64,000 nt of DNA. Origin: Nodosilinea sp. PGN35 (GTDB taxonomy: Bacteria; Cyanobacteriota; Cyanobacteriia; Phormidesmidales; Phormidesmidaceae). Under the pieces are notes generated by a model that saw nothing but the letters and a program-made list of their open reading frames with translations, had not been told where the DNA came from and did no database searches. The translations under genes were made by a program, and so were the position numbers. Of the stretch, positions 53,841-62,362 are shown one piece after another. The stretch spans positions 148,434-212,433 of the forward strand of contig NZ_JAQKQJ010000009.1 of NCBI RefSeq assembly GCF_029109325.1, written 5' to 3'. Each line of letters begins with the position of its first letter. The stretch's first letter is position 1.

Positions 53841-54383
53841 TCATAGAACGGTGCCGCCCTGCAAAAAATCGAGCACTTCATCGCACCAGTCGATCCAGTC
53901 CTGTTCGTAGCGCATGCCCCGACGCAGGGTGAGGTAGCGAAACTGCTCCATGGGGGGCGGCTGGGCAATCGCTTTGTACTGCTCATCCATGGCCTGGTAA
54001 TGGGCCAGCTTTTCGCTGTGCATCTGCCGCCGCCGATGCAGTTCTGGCAGCAGCAGCCCGTCGGCCACGTAGGGAGCGGCCAGCACCTTGACCAGCAGGT
54101 CTTCGCGGATGGGGGTGGGCTCGGTGGGTTCGGCGTACCAGCGGGCCAATTCACCTCTGCCCGCCTCGGTAAGGCTGTAAATCTTTTTGTCGGGTTTGCC
54201 CGCCTGGGGCACGGTTTCGTAGACCACCCAACCCTGGTGCTCCATCTTGCCCAGCTCGCGGTAGATCTGCTGCTGACTGGCCTGCCAGTAGCAGCTGACG
54301 CTCTCTTCAAAGCGCTTGCTGATGTCGTAGCCGCTGTAGGGCTGCTGGGACAAGACCGCCAAAATAGTGTGGGACAGGGCCAT
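53841..54383 (-). CDS. PadR family transcriptional regulator
   Basis: 180 residues. The winged helix (MALSHTILAVLSQQPYSGYD, ISKRFEESVSCYWQASQQQI, YRELGKMEHQGWVVYET, KKIYSLTEAGRGELARW) is typical of PadR. The C-terminal ~90 residues are the coiled dimerisation helices (RRRQMHSEKLAHYQAMDEQY). PadR repressors often control nearby drug-efflux genes and respond to small aromatic or antibiotic ligands. Here it is divergent from the RND adaptor at 54664, and a dyad in between (54553-54577) is a candidate operator. Confidence 0.9.
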   Translation of the reverse strand: MALSHTILAVLSQQPYSGYDISKRFEESVSCYWQASQQQIYRELGKMEHQGWVVYETVPQAGKPDKKIYSLTEAGRGELARWYAEPTEPTPIREDLLVKVLAAPYVADGLLLPELHRRRQMHSEKLAHYQAMDEQYKAIAQPPPMEQFRYLTLRRGMRYEQDWIDWCDEVLDFLQGGTVL

Positions 54384-54552
54384 AGGGCAAAAGAGTGACG
54401 AATGAGGGAGGCAAACCAGCCCCCAGGGGCTTAGATTTTAGCGCTTTGGGGCTGTGCTGCCCCTGGCTTCACCGGCTGTAGGTGCGCACGGCTGCTCAAG
54501 GAGGTGCGGTTGACATACCCAACTATTTGAGTATAACCTTGGGCGTAATAAG

Positions 54553-54592
54553 CAACAAGTTGAATATCTACTTGTTGTTTACCACTTGGTTG
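54553..54592. promoter_or_regulatory. Candidate PadR operator upstream of the efflux adaptor
   Basis: The perfect dyad CAACAAGT (54553-54560) and ACTTGTTG (54570-54577) has a 9-bp spacer. A further half-site, ACTTGGTTG, is at 54584-54592. PadR sites are commonly AT-rich dyads of this size. It lies between the divergent padR and RND adaptor genes, 72 bp before the latter. The assignment rests on position and symmetry only. Confidence 0.5.
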
Positions 54593-54663
54593 CACAGTGC
54601 TTTGTTGTTTAAAGCAGTCAGCCGTTTCCGCGTTTGCCCACCACTCTCTGCCAAGGTGCCGTC

Positions 54664-56013
54664 ATGCCCGACGCTCCCGCTTCTGTAAATCTTTTGCCAA
54701 TCCCGACTCCAACCGCTGAACCGATCGCCCACCCCAGCAGCCACGCTGGCCAGCCTCGACGCTGGCGGCTGCGGCTGCGGCGCTGGTGGGTGGTGCCCCT
54801 GGCCACGCTGCCCCTGGCGATCGCCGTGGGAGTGCGCCAGCTAAACCAGCCCGCCGCTGGCCCGGCACTGGCAGCGGCGCTGCCGGTGGAGGTAATCACC
54901 CTAACGCCCGTGACCGCCTACAGGGTGGAGCGGCAGTACACAGGCGAAATTGTGGCCCAGCGCCGCAGCGCCCTGGGCTTTGAGCAGGGGGGCACCGTGG
55001 TGGCGCTACTGGTCAAGGAGGGCGATCGCGTGGCGGCTGGGCAGCCCCTGGCCCGCCTCGACACCCGCAGCCTTGAAACCCAGCGCCAGCAGCTGGTGGC
55101 CCAGCGCGATCAGGCCGTTGCCGCCCTCAACGAGCTGCAAAACGGCCCTCGCCCCCAGGCGATCGCCGCCGCCACCGCCGCCGTGGGCGATCTTGAGCAG
55201 CAGCTGGCCCTGGCCATTACCCAGCGCGATCGCCGCGCTGACCTCTACGCACGCGGGGCCATCTCCCGCGAAGAACTCGACCAGCAGACCTTTGGCACCG
55301 GGGCGTTGGCCAGCCGCCTGGCAGCGGCCCAGAGCGAGCTAGATGAGCTGTTGGTTGGCACTCGGCCCGAGCAGATTGCCGCCCAGGCCGCCCGCGTGCG
55401 CCAGCTCGAAGCCGCGATTCAAGCGGTGGAGGTGGATCTTTCAAAGGCGGTGATCACGGCACCGTTTGGGGGGCGGATTAGCGATCGCCTGGTGGATGAG
55501 GGAGTGGTGGTCAGCGGCGGCCAGACCGTACTGCAACTCACCGAAGGGGGCGCGACCGAGGCCCGCATTGGCGTGCCGGCAGGGGTCGATCGCCTGGCCC
55601 TCGGCAGCGTTCACACCGTTGAGGTCGGCGATCGCCCCTTCGCCGCCACCGTCACCGCCCTGCTGCCCGAGCTAGAGTCCACCAGCCGCACCGTCACCGC
55701 CGTGCTGGCCCTCGACACCCCAGCAGATCTCACCCTGGGTCAGACCGCTCGACTGGTGGTGAGCGACACCCAGCCCACCGCCGGGTTCTGGCTGCCTGCC
55801 ACCGCCCTGGTACAGGGGGAACAGGGGCTGTGGTCGGTGTACGTGGCGCGGGGTGAAGCAAGTGCCGCCACCGTGGCCCGCCAGCCGGTGGAGATTGTGC
55901 ACACCGACGGAGAGCGGGTGCTGGTGCAGGGGCTGGTGGCAGCGGGCGATCGCGTCATCGCCAGCGGCATCCATCGAGTCGTGCCCGGCCAGGCCGTCAG
56001 CATTTCCCCCTAG
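54664..56013 (+). CDS. RND efflux periplasmic adaptor subunit
   Basis: 449 residues from the ATG at 54664 (AAGGTG upstream; ATG 54634 also in frame). A cytoplasmic leader and one membrane helix (WVVPLATLPLAIAVGVRQLN) are followed by a lipoyl half (GEIVAQRRSALGFEQGGTVV), a coiled-coil hairpin (~130-255), the second lipoyl half (SKAVITAPFGGRISDRLVDE) and the barrel. The closing part is LVQGLVAAGDRVIASGIHRV, as in MdtA/AcrA-type adaptors. Its RND pump is at 58703, separated by two unrelated genes. No outer-membrane channel gene is nearby. Confidence 0.92.
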   Translation: MPDAPASVNLLPIPTPTAEPIAHPSSHAGQPRRWRLRLRRWWVVPLATLPLAIAVGVRQLNQPAAGPALAAALPVEVITLTPVTAYRVERQYTGEIVAQRRSALGFEQGGTVVALLVKEGDRVAAGQPLARLDTRSLETQRQQLVAQRDQAVAALNELQNGPRPQAIAAATAAVGDLEQQLALAITQRDRRADLYARGAISREELDQQTFGTGALASRLAAAQSELDELLVGTRPEQIAAQAARVRQLEAAIQAVEVDLSKAVITAPFGGRISDRLVDEGVVVSGGQTVLQLTEGGATEARIGVPAGVDRLALGSVHTVEVGDRPFAATVTALLPELESTSRTVTAVLALDTPADLTLGQTARLVVSDTQPTAGFWLPATALVQGEQGLWSVYVARGEASAATVARQPVEIVHTDGERVLVQGLVAAGDRVIASGIHRVVPGQAVSISP

Positions 56014-56117
56014 GGGCCGACCCTCGCCCTCAGACTATTCCTTCTATGAGCTGCTGTAGGGCAGTGCCCACCATCAACGAGACCGCTTCCCAGACATTAC
56101 CCAAAGGAATTTTCACC

Positions 56118-57119
56118 ATGCAAGCATTTGTCACCGGCAGCACCGGGCTGCTCGGCAGCAACCTGGTGCGCGAACTGGTGGATCGAGGCTATCGGGTCAA
56201 AGCCTTGGTGCGCTCTACCGTTAAAGCCAAATCCCTGCTGGGCAACGTACCCCAAGTGCAATTGATTCAAGGCGATTTGCAAAATATCTCAGCCTTTGCG
56301 GCAGACCTTCAGGGGTGCGACGTGCTGTTCCACACCGCCGCCTACTTTCGCGAATCCTACGGGGCGGGCAACCACTGGCCAATGCTCCAGCGGCTCAATA
56401 TCGACGCCACCATTGCCCTGCTAGAAGCAGCCGAAAAAGCCGGGGTGCAAAAAGCCATCTACGTCAGCTCGTCGGGCTGCATTGGTCGCAATCCCGACGG
56501 CTCACCGGGCAACGAAAATACCCCACCCGGTGCGATTGCCCACGAGAACCTCTATTTCAAAAGCAAGCTGATGGCAGAGGCGGCGGTAGCTAACTTCATT
56601 CAGAGCCACACCATGCCCGTGGTGCTCATCTGTCCCGGTGCCATGCTGGGACCCCAGGATGCAGCCCCAACCGAGCTGGGGCAGTTTGTGCTCAATTTCT
56701 TGCACCGCAAAATTCCGGCCCGGCCAGCGGGGGGCATGCCCTGCGTGGATGTGCGGGACGTGGCGGCGGCTATGGTGCAGGCGGTAGACCAGGGGCGATC
56801 GGGCCAGCGCTACCTAGTTGGCGGCGAGTACTACTCCATGGCTGACCTCATGACCCATCTGGAGGAGGTCAGCGGCGTACCGGCACCCAGGCTAAAAATG
56901 CCGGGCGTGATCATGCGAATTTTAGCGGTCATTTCCACTATAGCAGGGCGACTCAGGGGTCAGAAGCCTGAAATTCCGGTAGAGGGGGTGAAGATTATGC
57001 TGGCGTCTTTGGCCTACGACTCCACCAAAGCTCAGCGGGAGTTGGGAGCCCAGTTTCGGCCCCTCAAGACCACTCTGGCCGATATGGTCACCTGGTATCG
57101 CCAGGCTCACTACCTGTAG
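56118..57119 (+). CDS. NAD-dependent epimerase / dehydratase (extended SDR)
   Basis: 333 residues from the ATG at 56118 (AAAGGA upstream). It has an extended SDR fold with the NAD(P) motif FVTGSTGLLGSNLVRELVDR, the RG substitute VKALVRSTVKAKSLLG, DVLFHTAAYFRESYG, the catalytic Ser in YVSSSGCIGRNPDGSPGNEN and the Tyr-x-x-x-Lys in NLYFKSKLMAEAAV. It resembles the dihydroflavonol-4-reductase/aldehyde-reductase branch. The substrate is unknown. It lies between the RND adaptor and the lysozyme gene on the same strand. Confidence 0.88.
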   Translation: MQAFVTGSTGLLGSNLVRELVDRGYRVKALVRSTVKAKSLLGNVPQVQLIQGDLQNISAFAADLQGCDVLFHTAAYFRESYGAGNHWPMLQRLNIDATIALLEAAEKAGVQKAIYVSSSGCIGRNPDGSPGNENTPPGAIAHENLYFKSKLMAEAAVANFIQSHTMPVVLICPGAMLGPQDAAPTELGQFVLNFLHRKIPARPAGGMPCVDVRDVAAAMVQAVDQGRSGQRYLVGGEYYSMADLMTHLEEVSGVPAPRLKMPGVIMRILAVISTIAGRLRGQKPEIPVEGVKIMLASLAYDSTKAQRELGAQFRPLKTTLADMVTWYRQAHYL

Positions 57120-57128
57120 GTCAACGCC

Positions 57129-58535
57129 ATGATTGTCCCTCAGCTGACGTACGGCAATAAGGCATCTCGCGGAGTCGATACACTTGCGGTAGATTTGTAC
57201 GACTTTCTACGCGAGGTGATTGCCATGGCCGGGGTGCCCACACCAGGTCTCGATCTAATTAAAACCTTTGAGGGCTTGAGTCTACAAGCCTACCCAGACC
57301 CCAAAACCGGGAACTTGCCCATCACCATTGGTTGGGGTTCTACCCGCGATAAAAATGGCCAACCCTTCAAGCTGGGCGATCGCATCACCCGAGACGAGGC
57401 CGACGCGCTGCTGCTGGCGCAGGTGGCCAACACCTATCTGCCGCCCCAGCAGCGCATTCCCGCCTGGGGGGCCATGAACGACAATCAGCGCGGGGCCATT
57501 CTCAGTTTTGCCTACAACCTGGGAGCCAACTTCTACGGGGCCAGCGGGTTCGAAACCATCTCGCGGGTGCTGCGCAACCAGGAGTGGCAAAACATTGAGG
57601 CGGCCCTAATTCTCTACCGTAACCCCGGCACCAATGTGGAAGAGGGCCTGCTGCGCCGCCGTCTGTCGGAAGCCAACGTGTTTTTAGCGGGCACGCCGGG
57701 AATCGCCCTCAGCACCGCCGGACAGCGGTACCTGGCGGGAGGCCGCACCCCCAGCGGCAACCGTTTCCTGAGCCAGGAGGCCCAGGCCTATCTGGCCAAC
57801 CGGCCCACGGTGTCCAGCGGTGGCGGCGGCGTGCCGACCTCTCCAGGATCGCGGCTGCTCTCCCTCACCAACCCCTACACCAGCGGGCAGGATGTGCAGC
57901 AGGTGCAGCAGGCCCTGGTGCGCTGGGGGGCAAATCTAGTGGCTGACGGCTATTTTGGCCCGGCAACGGCGATCGCCGTCGAGCAGTTTCAGCGATCGCA
58001 GGGGCTTACCGCCGACGGCATCGTTGGCCCCCAGACCTGGGCCAGGCTACAGCAGTCGCCCCCGGCCCCACCCCCGGCCCAAAACCGGCTGCTGCGGCTC
58101 ACCAGCCCCCTGACCTCGGGCAGCGATGTGCTAACGCTGCAGCAGGCCCTCAACCGCCAGGGCGTAGCCGTCACCGCCGACGGCATCTTTGGCCCCGCCA
58201 CCGATCGCGCCGTGCGCCAGTTTCAGGCCAGTCGGGGCCTCGTCGCCGATGGCATTGTCGGCCCCCAAACCTGGGCCAGACTGCAACAGCAGGCCACTCC
58301 CACCCCGCCAGCCTCGCCCTCTTTTATTCGAGTGCTGAGGCTGGCCAACCCCTTCACCCGAGGCGACGATGTGCGGGCTGTGCAGCAGGCGATCGCCCGT
58401 GCCGGCATTCCAGTGGTGGCTGATGGCGTGTTTGGCCCCGCCACCGATCGCGCCGTGCGCCAGTTTCAGGCCAGCCGAGGGCTAGCGGTCGATGGCATCG
58501 TCGGCTCCCGCACCCGCGCCAGCCTCGGGGTTTAA
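57129..58535 (+). CDS. Phage-type lysozyme (GH24) with three peptidoglycan-binding domains
   Basis: 468 residues. Residues ~38-195 are a GH24 muramidase: LIKTFEGLSLQAYPDPKTGN with catalytic Glu48, PITIGWGST (the T of the E-D-T triad), and SFAYNLGANFYGASGFETIS. Three PG_binding_1 repeats follow (~245-305, ~325-385, ~405-465), each of the form DVQQVQQALVRWGANLVADG, then FGPATAIAVEQFQRSQGL and ADGIVGPQTWARL. There is no signal peptide and no other phage gene nearby. GH24 endolysins are usually phage-encoded, so a phage origin is likely; here it may work as a cell-wall enzyme or a killer protein. It starts 9 bp after the epimerase stop. Confidence 0.9.
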   Translation: MIVPQLTYGNKASRGVDTLAVDLYDFLREVIAMAGVPTPGLDLIKTFEGLSLQAYPDPKTGNLPITIGWGSTRDKNGQPFKLGDRITRDEADALLLAQVANTYLPPQQRIPAWGAMNDNQRGAILSFAYNLGANFYGASGFETISRVLRNQEWQNIEAALILYRNPGTNVEEGLLRRRLSEANVFLAGTPGIALSTAGQRYLAGGRTPSGNRFLSQEAQAYLANRPTVSSGGGGVPTSPGSRLLSLTNPYTSGQDVQQVQQALVRWGANLVADGYFGPATAIAVEQFQRSQGLTADGIVGPQTWARLQQSPPAPPPAQNRLLRLTSPLTSGSDVLTLQQALNRQGVAVTADGIFGPATDRAVRQFQASRGLVADGIVGPQTWARLQQQATPTPPASPSFIRVLRLANPFTRGDDVRAVQQAIARAGIPVVADGVFGPATDRAVRQFQASRGLAVDGIVGSRTRASLGV

Positions 58536-58619
58536 AGCCATTCCAGCCACAAACCGTGGCGGTGGTGGCTTGGGTTGTTTTAGATGGTGGGCTTGCCCTA
58601 AATTGCTCGATTCCCCAAT

Positions 58620-58648
58620 GGTGCATCGCTTCGCGAATGCACCCTACC
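58620..58648 (+). repeat. AATGCACC hairpin repeat, short copy
   Basis: GGTGCAT (58620-58626) pairs with ATGCACC (58637-58643), followed by CTACC. It has the same sequence as the right end of the repeat at 24471-24645. It lies in the gap before the RND pump gene. Confidence 0.55.
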
Positions 58649-58702
58649 CCGTACCCCCTCACTCTCCACCTTCCTCACCCCCTACTTCCCTACCCTCCTC
58701 CC

Positions 58703-61700
58703 ATGAACCTCTTCTACCGCAACCGCCAGCTCCTGCTGCTCACCCTGGTGCTGATCGTCGTCTGGGGGCTGTCGGCCTTTCTCACCCTGCCGCGCCTAGA
58801 AGACCCGGAGATCGTGCAGCGCTTTGCCCGCGTCACCACCTTTTTGCCGGGGGCAACGCCGGAGCGGGTCGAGACCCTGGTGACGGAGAAGATCGAGGAT
58901 CGGCTGTTTGAGCTAGAGGAAATTGAGTCGCTGCGATCGACCAGCGGCGCTGGCATTTCGGTCATTACCGTGGAGCTGAAGGACACCATTGCCGACGTGG
59001 CCCCGGTGTGGGCCAAGGTGCGCAGCAAGGTGGATGACGCGGTGGCCGAACTGCCCGCCGAAGCCACGGTGCCCGAGTACGCCGACAGCTCCACCAAGGC
59101 CAGCGCCCTGATTGTGGGCCTTACCTGGACGCGGGATGATGCGCCCAACTACGCGATCCTGGGGCGGCTGGCGGCGGCCCTGGAGGATCGCCTGCGGGCC
59201 ATTCCCGGCACGGAGACGGTGGATGTCTTTGGCGAGCCTGACGAAGAGATTCGAGTGGATGTGGCGGCGACGGAGCTGTCGCGGCTGGGGCTGTCGGCGG
59301 CGGGGCTCTCCCAGCAGATTGCCGCCAGCGATGCCAAGGTGGCGGCGGGGCAGTTTCGCAGTGCCAGGGCTGAATTTTTGCTGGAGGTCAACAGCAGCCT
59401 CAGCACCCTGGAGCAGATCCGCGCCATCCCCATCGCCGCCGGAGGTGACGGCCAGGTGGCGCGGTTGGGGGACATCGCCACCGTCACCAAAGGGGTACAA
59501 GACCCGCCGAGCGATCTGGCCCTGGTGAATGGCCACGGGGCGATCGCCCTCTCGGCCAGGGTTGAGTCGGCCCAGCGGGTTGACCAGTGGGCGGTGCAGG
59601 CTAAGACCGTGCTCGATGCCTTTCGCCGCGAACTGCCCGACGGACTGGATCTCCAGGTGGTGCTCGACCAGAGCCAGTACGTGCAGCAGCGGCTGAACGG
59701 GGTGATTGGCAACCTGATTTTGGGTTCGCTGCTGGTGATTGGCGTCTCGCTGATGATGTTGGGCTGGAAGTCGGCCCTGCTGGTGGGGCTGGCCCTGCCC
59801 CTGACCACTCTGATGGTGTTTGGCACCATGAAGGTGCTCGGTGTACCGCTGCACCAGATGTCGGTGACGGGGGTGATTATTGCTCTGGGGCTGCTGATCG
59901 ACAACGCCATCATTGCCGTAGATGAGGTGCAGGGGCGGCTGCGGGCGGGCACTGCGCCGGGGGAGGCCGTGGCCCAGACGGTGCGCCACCTGCTGGTGCC
60001 GCTGCTGGCCTCGACCCTGACAACGGTGCTGGCCTTTGTCCCCATTGCCACGTCACCGGGGGGCGTGGGCGAATTTATTGGCACCATTGGCCTGACGGTG
60101 ATCTTGGCGCTGCTGAGCTCACTGGCGCTGTCGCTGACGGTGATTGTCTCGCTGGTGGGACGGCTGCACCAGTGGAACCCGCTGCCCATCGCCTGGGGCT
60201 GGTGGCAGCACGGCTTTGCCAACGACGCCCTGGCCAACGGCTATCGGCAAACGCTGCGGGCGGTGCTGCGGCGACCCTGGCTGGGCGTTGGCCTGTCGCT
60301 CATGCTGCCGGTGATGGGCTTTGCGGTATTTGCCACCCTCCCCCAGCAGTTCTTTCCGCCCACCAACCGCAACCAGTTTCAGATTGAGTTTGAGCTGCCC
60401 ACCCAGGTGCCGCTGGCTATCACCCAGCGCCAAGTTCAGCAGGCGCGGGAGCTGGCCCTGGCCCACCCCGAGATCGACGATGTGCACTGGTTTATGGGCC
60501 GCAGCGCGCCGCCCTTTTTCTACAACGTGCTCGACAACCGTCGCAATGCCCAAAACTACGCCCAGGGCATTGTGCACCTGAGCAGCACCAATCATATTCG
60601 AGAGACAATCCGAACCCTCCAAACTGAGCTAGATGCGGCCTTTCCCCAGGCCCAGGTGCTGGTGAAGCAGCTGGAGCAGGGGCCACCCTTCGACGCCCCC
60701 ATTGAGCTGCGGGTCTACGGCTCAGACTTGGCGGGGCTGCGGGCAGTGGGCGATCGCCTCCGGGCTGAGCTGGCCCAGGTGCCCGACGTGGTGCACACCC
60801 GCGCCACCCTGACCGAGGCCCTGCCCAAGCTGGCCCTCACGGTGGATGAAGCCCAGGCCCGCCGCCTGGGGCTCGACAACCAGGCCATTGCCGGGCAGCT
60901 CAATGCCGCTCTCGACGGGCGCACGGGCGGTTCGGTGCTGGATGGCAGCCGCGACATTCCGGTGCGGGTGCGGGTACCGACAGAGCAGCAGGGCGACCTG
61001 GGGGCAATCGCCGCCCTCGATATCGTCACCGCCGGGGGGCAGATGCCCCTCGATGCGATCGCCGCCCTCGACCTAGTGCCCGACATCGCCAGCATCAGCC
61101 GCCGCAACGGCCAGCGGATCAACACGGTACAGGGGTTCATCACCGCTGGGTCGCTGCCCAGCGCGGTGCTGGCTGCCTTTCAAACACGGTTGGCCGAGCA
61201 GAGTTTTGAGCTGCCCCCCGGCTACCGCATTGAGTACGGCGGCGAAGCCGATGCCAGGGGGACAGCGGTAGGCAATCTGCTCTCCACCGTCGGCGTACTG
61301 ATGATTCTCATGACCGCCACGCTGGTGCTGTCGTTCAATTCCTTTGGGCTGGCGGCGCTGATCGGTACCGTGGCGATTCTCTCCGTGGGTCTTGCCGCCC
61401 TGGCGCTGAAGCTGTTTGGCTCAATTTTTGGCTTCACCGCCATCCTGGGCACCCTGGGGCTGATTGGTCTGGCGATCAACGACTCGATTGTGGTGCTGGC
61501 TGCCCTGCGCGAACACCCCGAAGCCCGGTTGGGCCATCCCCAGGCAGTCGAAGATGTGGTATTTCACGCCACCCGCCACGTAATCGCAACGACGGTGACC
61601 ACCATCGTCGGCTTTGTGCCGCTAATGCTCGACCCGACGGGGTTTTGGCCGCCGCTGGCGATCGCGATCGCAGGCGGTCTCGGCGGCGCGACCCTGCTGG

Positions 61701-61798
61701 CGCTCTACTACATTCCGTCGGTCTACCGGCTGCTCAGCTACCGTCGCCCGTCACCAGCAGCTCAAACTTTTGCAAACCCAGCTTTTCCTAAACTGTAG
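58703..61798 (+). CDS. RND family efflux pump (AcrB/MdtB/CusA-like)
   Basis: 1031 residues from the ATG at 58703. A longer in-frame start at 58556 would read through the repeat. The N-terminus (NLFYRNRQLLLLTLVLIVVW) enters TM1 directly. Twelve helices and two large periplasmic loops have the usual layout. TM4 contains GLLIDNAIIAVDEVQ with Asp400 at the proton-relay site, followed by Asn where AcrB has a second Asp. TM10 has IGLAINDSIVVLAALRE. Only one relay Asp in TM4 is closer to metal/other RND types than to AcrB. The partner adaptor is at 54664. Substrate unknown. Confidence 0.92.
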   Translation: MNLFYRNRQLLLLTLVLIVVWGLSAFLTLPRLEDPEIVQRFARVTTFLPGATPERVETLVTEKIEDRLFELEEIESLRSTSGAGISVITVELKDTIADVAPVWAKVRSKVDDAVAELPAEATVPEYADSSTKASALIVGLTWTRDDAPNYAILGRLAAALEDRLRAIPGTETVDVFGEPDEEIRVDVAATELSRLGLSAAGLSQQIAASDAKVAAGQFRSARAEFLLEVNSSLSTLEQIRAIPIAAGGDGQVARLGDIATVTKGVQDPPSDLALVNGHGAIALSARVESAQRVDQWAVQAKTVLDAFRRELPDGLDLQVVLDQSQYVQQRLNGVIGNLILGSLLVIGVSLMMLGWKSALLVGLALPLTTLMVFGTMKVLGVPLHQMSVTGVIIALGLLIDNAIIAVDEVQGRLRAGTAPGEAVAQTVRHLLVPLLASTLTTVLAFVPIATSPGGVGEFIGTIGLTVILALLSSLALSLTVIVSLVGRLHQWNPLPIAWGWWQHGFANDALANGYRQTLRAVLRRPWLGVGLSLMLPVMGFAVFATLPQQFFPPTNRNQFQIEFELPTQVPLAITQRQVQQARELALAHPEIDDVHWFMGRSAPPFFYNVLDNRRNAQNYAQGIVHLSSTNHIRETIRTLQTELDAAFPQAQVLVKQLEQGPPFDAPIELRVYGSDLAGLRAVGDRLRAELAQVPDVVHTRATLTEALPKLALTVDEAQARRLGLDNQAIAGQLNAALDGRTGGSVLDGSRDIPVRVRVPTEQQGDLGAIAALDIVTAGGQMPLDAIAALDLVPDIASISRRNGQRINTVQGFITAGSLPSAVLAAFQTRLAEQSFELPPGYRIEYGGEADARGTAVGNLLSTVGVLMILMTATLVLSFNSFGLAALIGTVAILSVGLAALALKLFGSIFGFTAILGTLGLIGLAINDSIVVLAALREHPEARLGHPQAVEDVVFHATRHVIATTVTTIVGFVPLMLDPTGFWPPLAIAIAGGLGGATLLALYYIPSVYRLLSYRRPSPAAQTFANPAFPKL

Positions 61799-62362
61799 CT
61801 AGAAAGCCAGAGCAGCCCAGTGCTAAATAGCGCCCTAGCTGAAGTCTTACCCCCAGACGCAACCGATTTGCCTCTCTACCTTAGCTAAGGCATTGGGATC
61901 CCAAAAAGCGTTTGAACGTTTAGGTCGCGGCCATATCCCGGCTGAAGTGGTGACCGCAGAGTCCTACGCGGTCAAATTCCACCGTCCTTGAATCGAGCAA
62001 GTCGGTAAGAATTGAAATATAGCGATCCAGCACAAATCGTGAAAAATTCTTGGCACAGGCATTTTGCCCGTAGGCAAGATATCCACCCGATCTCGCCAAA
62101 TCAACTGGAATTGCCGTATCCCTTCGGGTAGGCTGCAATCGCTTAGTTTATGTAGATTCTAGGCAATTTAAACCATTGCGGAACTTAAGCTGCCCTTTCG
62201 GCTTCTAAGGCTAAGGGGTTAGACTACCCCAGATTCACCTGCCGAGTTGAGCGATCTTCATCAGCGCAATTTGAGGACTATTGATGGAATTGGGCAGCGA
62301 TCGCCTACAATCGATTTGCTAATTTGCCCGTTGATGTGTCGGACTCAAGAGTACCAGCGTCT
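61799..62362. other. ~560-bp region with a palindrome half and a possible gene remnant
   Basis: CGTTTGAACGTT at 61909-61920 is a half copy of the AACGTT palindrome group. On the minus strand, 62138-61920 holds an open 72-codon frame ending YISILTDLLDSRTVEFDRVG then LCGHHFSRDMAAT. It has a plausible protein-end composition but I do not recognise it, and it has no clear start. It may be a fragment of a lost gene. The rest holds the promoter of the SGNH-like gene. Confidence 0.35.

Noticed and set aside
57129..58535. Prophage around the GH24 lysozyme
   Set aside because: Neighbours are an epimerase and RND efflux genes; no integrase, portal, terminase, tail or holin gene is visible.
61920..62138. 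72-codon minus-strand frame after the RND pump
   Set aside because: Its end looks protein-like, but there is no credible start or family match; it is kept only as a possible remnant within the gap entry.
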